The position numbers and the translations under genes were made by a program. A stretch of DNA of 64,000 bases from Lunularia cruciata. Its lineage: Eukaryota > Streptophyta > Marchantiopsida > Lunulariales > Lunulariaceae. The DNA lies in NCBI GenBank assembly GCA_948567375.1, contig OX419757.1, positions 71,617,836-71,681,835 on the forward strand. The letters run 5' to 3'. The notes under the pieces were generated by a model that was not told the origin of the DNA, searched no databases, and was given only the letters and a program-made list of their open reading frames with translations. Of the stretch, positions 58,922-64,000 are shown in pieces (position 1 is the stretch's first letter; every line of letters begins with the position of its first letter).

Positions 58922-61405
58922 TGAGACTAGTTTTCCATGTCATTTCTTATTTCATAGGCTTTCTTCTGCACTCCATGATGAGATCAGAGGATTTTGCTTA
59001 CCACTTGATCGATTGGCATATGATACCTTTGATGAGTAAGTATTGTTCTTATTCCTCTTACTCTCATGATATACTAGGGGGATGTGTGGGGCAAAGAGAT
59101 GTGGCTACTATATTTTACAAATTCTAAGCTGGAGATTGGGTTACCCTATAGGAGAAATGTTTTTGAATTGCATGTTGTAGGAGACAACTTCCACTCTTTT
59201 ATGAAAATATAAGATCTTAAGTTAAGTGGGAGAGTATTTTAAAGCAATGTGAGCTCTACAACCTTTGTTTGTGGTTAACTTCACTTAGGGGATTATCCCT
59301 TCCTTATTTTTATTTTTCTTCTAGCAATAGAGTAAGTATCATAAGAGGTCTATTTGTATTAGCCTTCGGAGTTATTATATATTGATAAATCACTTTTTTC
59401 ATACGCATTATGCATAATGCATACCTCTTCTCAAGAGGCTTATCAAGGATAGTTTATGAGCATCTTAGAGATTACTTCTTTGAAAATGATCCCTTTAGTA
59501 GTTTTTATAGTGTTGTTCTAGGTGGTTGCAATAGTAGTGAGAGGAAAGATTCCTACATCAATTAGTCAAGCGCTAAGTGCTAATGGACTTCTTGTAATGG
59601 AGAAGGACATAGGGAGCATTAGATCAATTGCTATTGGGAGGTCTTCTTGGTTCTTGTTAGCCATATCATTATCCTTTAATATCATTCTCACTTCCAACAA
59701 CACCTTAGACCACATCCATTTGGACTTGCTAGGTTACAAGGTTGTAACTCTATACCTTTTGGCATTAGAGAGTTCCTCAATATCTATCTTGATTGGGTTG
59801 TAGAATCAATGTTCTTTTCTATTGGTGGATGTCAAGAATACTTTTAATATAGTCTCACATGGATCCACCTTTAGAGAGCTTAAGGAAGTTGGTGGATCTT
59901 CTGATGAATCTTATTCCTTTTGTATGGTTCTTCTTCTTTTCTTTACTATTAGGACGAAATCATTGTCTTACAGTAAGTTGTCATTACAGGATAACTTAAT
60001 ACTGAGATCCTTAAGAAGGAAATTTATTTTCCATAACTCACTTTTGAGCTCTATTACCTACTAGTTTGGCCATGCAAAGTACTTATCTTTCACTCTTTGG
60101 TAGACAATACATACATTATGGGACTTGTAGATCAGATTAGGTAAGCCTTTGACCACTTGAAATTCAAGCTTCATATTGTAGGCTTGAAAGTCAAGGTATC
60201 AAAATGAAGAGCACAATCCCCTTTAGGTATCCCTCTTCATCTCCAAAGGGTGTATCATATCTATAGATGACCTAAATATTCTTGGAGTACCAATGAGATT
60301 TAAGGATTTTGTCACACATTGTTTAGATGTTCTAGTTGTAGAGGATATCCTTCATATGGATGACCTTCCTCCATGAGGAGATCCATAGGTGGCATTGGTA
60401 TACTCTCTTGTGGTATTCCTTCTCAATTGACTTACTTACTTTACACGGTTTCTCATTGTCTCACTTTCTTATCATGTTTGAGAGCTTTTGATAGGATAAT
60501 CATATGAGTGTTTTGTGATGTCCTTGGACCATGTACCCTTGAGTGTGTAAGGGATTTTTCATGTAAAAAATCATCTCTACCTATCATATCTAAGGAAGTA
60601 GACCTACTAGCTACAGAGGAGATGACACCTATCTATGTAACATTCTTGGGTAGTTGAGCTTTCTTGGCACATTTGCATCCATTTGTGGTTGGTAATAGGT
60701 AGGTCATGGAGACATATGTGATCAATGTGGAGGAGAGATTTTTCTCTCTCTAGGTGCTATTATGGAAATGAGAGATGATTTGTTCTCATAAGCATGAGAT
60801 GGCTTTCCATCCTTTGCCTTCTGATTGAATTAGAGGTTTGTAGTCTTGCTTGATAGATTGATAGTTCTGATATGCACTATATTTTCTCTTAATTAACACA
60901 TCTATTCCTTGTGCTAATAGTGCACATCTTTGCTCTTGCTCTGGCAAGGGTACAAGCTCTTGGATCCTAGCTCAAATTATTTTTAATACATTTCAGTTGA
61001 TGTTGTGGTCACAGATCTGATATATGATGGAGTATTGAAGGGTGTGATTACCCAACCTCTTGGATGGCCATTGAGCAGAATTCCAGAAGCCAAGGTCTCC
61101 AGATATAGGGGTATGCAACAAGGTCAACTCTTTGTTCCTCTAGCTTGGGAGTTCTATGGGATGCAGGATAAGATATTCAATACATTTGTCAAGGAGTGTA
61201 TGAGAAGCTATATAATAGAGGTAAGGTATTGCTCTCACTTTACTTCTTAGTAGTCTACTTTATATAGCATTTGTCCATTGCTCTATACAAAGGACTACAT
61301 GGTGAAATCTATAAGAGAGCAATAACATTTTCCTACTTTGTAACCAATTTTAGACAACATGTGCCCATTGTTCTATAGAGAGTACTTTATGGAACAATCT
61401 GTAAT

Positions 61406-61915
61406 GGCTTGCATAGCTCAGACATCTTAAGTGTATTAGTGCAAATCTATCATACCTATACTATGGGGGCTTAGCATCATTTTACCTTTTATGTACTATC
61501 CTTGTTGATGGTGTCTTTCCCATCCTTCTTGTTTTCCTATGCTTTCCTATGCGGTTGCCTTTTCTTGTCTTTCATACATAGTTCAGAATAATATGACTTG
61601 GATAGCTTAGATATGCAAGTAGGCATATTTCTCATATTGATACTATTGGAGGTTAGTTCCATTTTATCCCTTATGTTTTATCCTTGCTGTCTTGATGGAT
61701 CTTCCTATCATTCTTGTTTCTTCATACAACTACCTCCTTTTCTCTTTCATACATATTGCGGACCATATGACTTGTATAGCTCAGATAAGTGCACTAGTGT
61801 AGATTTTTCATACGAAAAATATCGGACTTAACCCCATTTTACGGTTATCCTTGTAAGGCTTGATGGAATCTTCCCATCCTTCTTCTTTTCCTTTGCGGTC
61901 TACTTTTTCTTCATA
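61406..61915 (+). repeat. Three tandem copies of the non-LTR 3' tail
   Basis: Units of about 175-190 bp start with (g)acttg(c/g/t)atagct(c/t)ag at about 61406, 61595 and 61769. Each contains a tact...ccattttac segment, a ttgatgg...cttcc(c/t)atc(c/a)ttc segment and a gcggt-like end. Copy 1 has a single tail unit, so the number of tail units varies between copies. Confidence 0.75.
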
Positions 61916-63303
61916 CATGAGTTAATCACCATCACCTGCTGTTCAGCATCTGTACTCAAGTGAACATCGAGAGAATGTGGTCAATTAACCAAAGTGCTGG
62001 CCATGGTTACGTTCGTGGTCTGAATGAGTCACATATTTCAACCTCGTGCGTAGTGCGGTGTTGACTTACATTGCGGTTCCCGTTTCTGTCCTCGTGAGGC
62101 TTCGCGATGCTGTAGCCTCGTCACAGACGCTTGGACAGAACCCCGTCTGATATTGCATTTGAGGCGGCTGTGTCCCCTGGTTGCCAATCGTCATAGACGA
62201 GGACACAGCCTCGCGAGGGAATAAGTGACATCCGCATTGCCTTGCCTGACGGTAACAAGACTAACCCGTGTGGGGGCGAGATGTGGGTACGACAACATCA
62301 CCTGCATTGATGCCTTCCACCCATACGCTGGCCATCACTAGAAGATACGGTCGATCCCCGAGAAAGCTAGCAGCTTTGACCTCTCCGTGCATTGCAGAAC
62401 CACAAAACTTAAAGCTTGAAAAAGTAGATTAAAGGATCTTATCCCACATGGTTTGGATACCGATATCGACATATTTAATCTCTTGTAAATCTTTTAGCCC
62501 CGAATTGATGCCTTCCGGTTCGGATTCCGATGTGGCTTATGTACTCGTAGAAGCTGTTATAATATGTTCTTTGAATATGTGTCATCTTCGTCTTGAATAT
62601 TAAATTATGTTAGTGCATTGATTTAGTAGTTGATTCCTACTCGGATGGACTATATATCCGAGTTTGGAATAGATCCCGCTTTCCCCTGTCTGTTTACCTG
62701 TCGTTTTGAAGGTTCAAAGGAGAAACATGGCCCTAAAAGTCGTGAGTCTGAATCTCACGCAACTCGTCTCACTACAGTACGAGACGGATCGTCTCTCACT
62801 TTTTGGGCGGTGGTAAGACCTTAACCATTGCAATCTACGCGGGGGACGACAGTTTGAACGGACAGATGCTATTTGCTTTGCACTCAATATGTGGAAAGAA
62901 AATTGCGGTAACAGATGGAGACTTTCCTCGTAGAAGTGCTGCTGTTCAGGTTTGACAAGCAAGTCACTCTATCCCTTGCTGTTGAAGAGGATACGAGGAA
63001 GTTTCACGCTCAAGACAGCAATGCTTTTTGAGTCCTCTCTGATTACGCGAGAGGTTAACGCCACATATATATAGATCTCTACGACAGAGTGTTACGGAAC
63101 ACGCAACGTACGAAGTGCACGCCTTGGCCTTCTCCGTATTCAGCATCCTATCAGGTCTTCAATCCGCTGGTGAGTTGGGGAGTCTTTATGGGAATTTGTT
63201 CAGTAAGATTTCAATTTCGTGGAAATTTGTTTGTTTGCAGTCAGTGAGCAGAATGATGATTTGCCGTTGATCCTCATTCTGTTTACAGATATCTCCGAAT
63301 TCC
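61916..63303. other. Intergenic, GC-richer DNA with fold-back patch
   Basis: No gene is supported; the ORF at 62630-62824 is short and without known motifs. A structured patch at 62080-62225 contains TGTCCTCGT (about 62086) and GACGAGGACA (about 62195) as inverted repeats, and a 10-bp stem GGCTGTGTCC (62166-62175) with GGACACAGCC (62201-62210). It may be a small fold-back element. The last ~100 bp probably include the 5' untranslated region or intron of the ORF at 63304 (an acceptor-like tttacag ends at about 63289). Confidence 0.4.
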
Positions 63304-63543
63304 ATGTCTGGAGCGAACTACAATTACTCTTCTCAACCTGCAAAGAAACTTGGCAGCGATTCACAGACGAGCAATGAGCAGAGAAAAGAAACCATTACCA
63401 TCGTCGAAGAGAATAATAAATTTGGTGGCAAATCCATAAGGACTGTAGTCGAGGTGATGAGCGGAAATTCTTTTGTTGTGAAGAGCACCAAAACAATACA
63501 CTATGACAATAATGGCAAGCCTTGCAGGAAGGACAAAACCTAG
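63304..63543 (+). CDS. Small protein of unknown function
   Basis: A 79-residue hydrophilic frame rich in Ser, Asn, Lys and Thr, with a central NNKFGGKSIRTVVEVMSG segment and a C-terminal HYDNNGKPCRKD end. No signal peptide, membrane segment or known domain is visible. The composition is coding-like and the surrounding DNA is unlike the transposon regions. A related motif, GNKSIRTV, occurs in another open frame at about 63860-64000, suggesting a duplicated gene or exon. It could also be the last exon of a longer gene, since an acceptor-like site lies just upstream of the ATG. Confidence 0.45.
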   Translation: MSGANYNYSSQPAKKLGSDSQTSNEQRKETITIVEENNKFGGKSIRTVVEVMSGNSFVVKSTKTIHYDNNGKPCRKDKT

Positions 63544-63854
63544 GCAAGGTGAAGACAGTAGGTTGAAGGAGGATGGAAGATTGAAATTAAAAGTTAACAC
63601 CCACGCTCCTCCGTATGCACAGTGTACATTAAGATCCATGTGAGCTAGGTGAATTAGGTTTGATTGTGACAACCTTACCGGTGTGTCAACAAGGGGTCAA
63701 CATGGGATTCTCTCTATGGACAGTAGAAGGAATCCAATTGACATGTCCACTTCAGTGTTAGAACATTTGTATTAGAATTTGGATGTTTCCATCACAGTTC
63801 GAACAGATGCGAAGAACATCGGGGTATCTGGAGACCTTCAGTCATGTTACATGT

Positions 63855-64000
63855 CTTTGTTGGCTGGTAACTGTGGAACGACACCGAGACTTGGAATATC
63901 ATGGCAATAAATCTATCCGGACGGTTGGTTTGTCTCTCAAGCACCTGAAGAAGGTAGGAATTGCACTTCACAGAGTCCGGCAGATGACTTTTAAGAAATC
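63855..64000 (+). CDS. Partial frame with a duplicated motif, runs off the window
   Basis: A frame open to the window end and lacking a clear ATG. It contains HGNKSIRTVGLSLKHLKK, echoing the GGKSIRTV of the ORF 350 bp upstream, then a basic segment. It may be a diverged duplicate or a further exon. Its true limits lie outside the window. Confidence 0.3.

Larger units (their letters stand above)
58118..61405 (+). mobile_element. R2-like non-LTR element, copy 3 (decayed)
   Basis: A plus-strand copy. It starts with a GA-rich 5' region (about 58118-58160), then an untranslated region like copy 1 and an N-terminal coding region at about 58500-58760. RT spans about 59480-60250: an open frame at 59522-59803 matches the IRPIAIG region, and VDVKNTFNIVS lies near 59830. 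The endonuclease follows at 60990-61250 (open frame 61005-61250, VTDLIYDGVLKGVITQP). Where copy 1 has TGA after VVVTDPT, this copy has a sense codon. Many other stops are present. Confidence 0.7.

Noticed and set aside
62730..62765. tRNA T-arm-like hairpin (CGTGAG...CTCACG)
   Set aside because: No acceptor, D or anticodon arms can be placed around it.

Overview
ORGANISM. The window looks like nuclear DNA of a land plant, more likely a seedless one (bryophyte, lycophyte or fern) than a seed plant, but the species cannot be fixed from sequence alone. The reasons are a 17-exon gene with short GT-AG introns whose predicted protein reads like plant BMS1, many chromodomain-bearing Ty3/gypsy elements, and an R2-like non-LTR element with a restriction-like endonuclease. 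No bacterial, plastid or ribosomal-RNA features were seen. LAYOUT. 1-9864: nested, decayed Ty3/gypsy copies of one family on both strands, cut by two solo LTRs of a second LTR family. 9865-17800: non-repetitive or unrecognised DNA holding one intronless protein-kinase gene (14664-15581, minus). 17835-18820: remnant of a PIF/Harbinger-type transposase. 21842-31690: a second cluster of decayed Ty3/gypsy elements, containing a foreign 0.9-kb insert. 31691-34374: AT-rich DNA. 34387-44501: a minus-strand R2-like non-LTR element (C2H2 finger, reverse transcriptase, CCHC, endonuclease). It is split by a very young Ty3/gypsy element (36763-42405; 423-bp LTRs differing at one base, 5-bp target duplication CAATC) and by a solo LTR (42463-43205). 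44615-45736: AT-rich DNA with a 3 x 156-bp tandem repeat. 46196-53427: BMS1, the only clearly conserved housekeeping gene. 54555-61915: further non-LTR copies, two of them head to head around position 58115, ending in three tandem copies of the element's 3' tail. 61916-64000: GC-richer DNA with a small ORF at 63304-63543. HOW IT WORKS TOGETHER. BMS1 and the kinase are isolated host genes in a landscape built by two retrotransposon lineages plus one DNA transposon. The young Ty3/gypsy element still shows its signals: an initiator-tRNA-type primer site, a TATA box, a perfect heat-shock-element array in the LTR, a polypurine tract, and a -1 frameshift signal between gag and pol (GGGAAAC, 7-nt spacer, perfect 9-bp stem). 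Its pol frame nevertheless has two in-frame TGA codons, and its integrase has Lys where the catalytic Glu is expected. The most noteworthy points are the frameshift signal, the heat-shock-like LTR, and the non-LTR element's 12-bp target word, which occurs three times and flanks two insertions.
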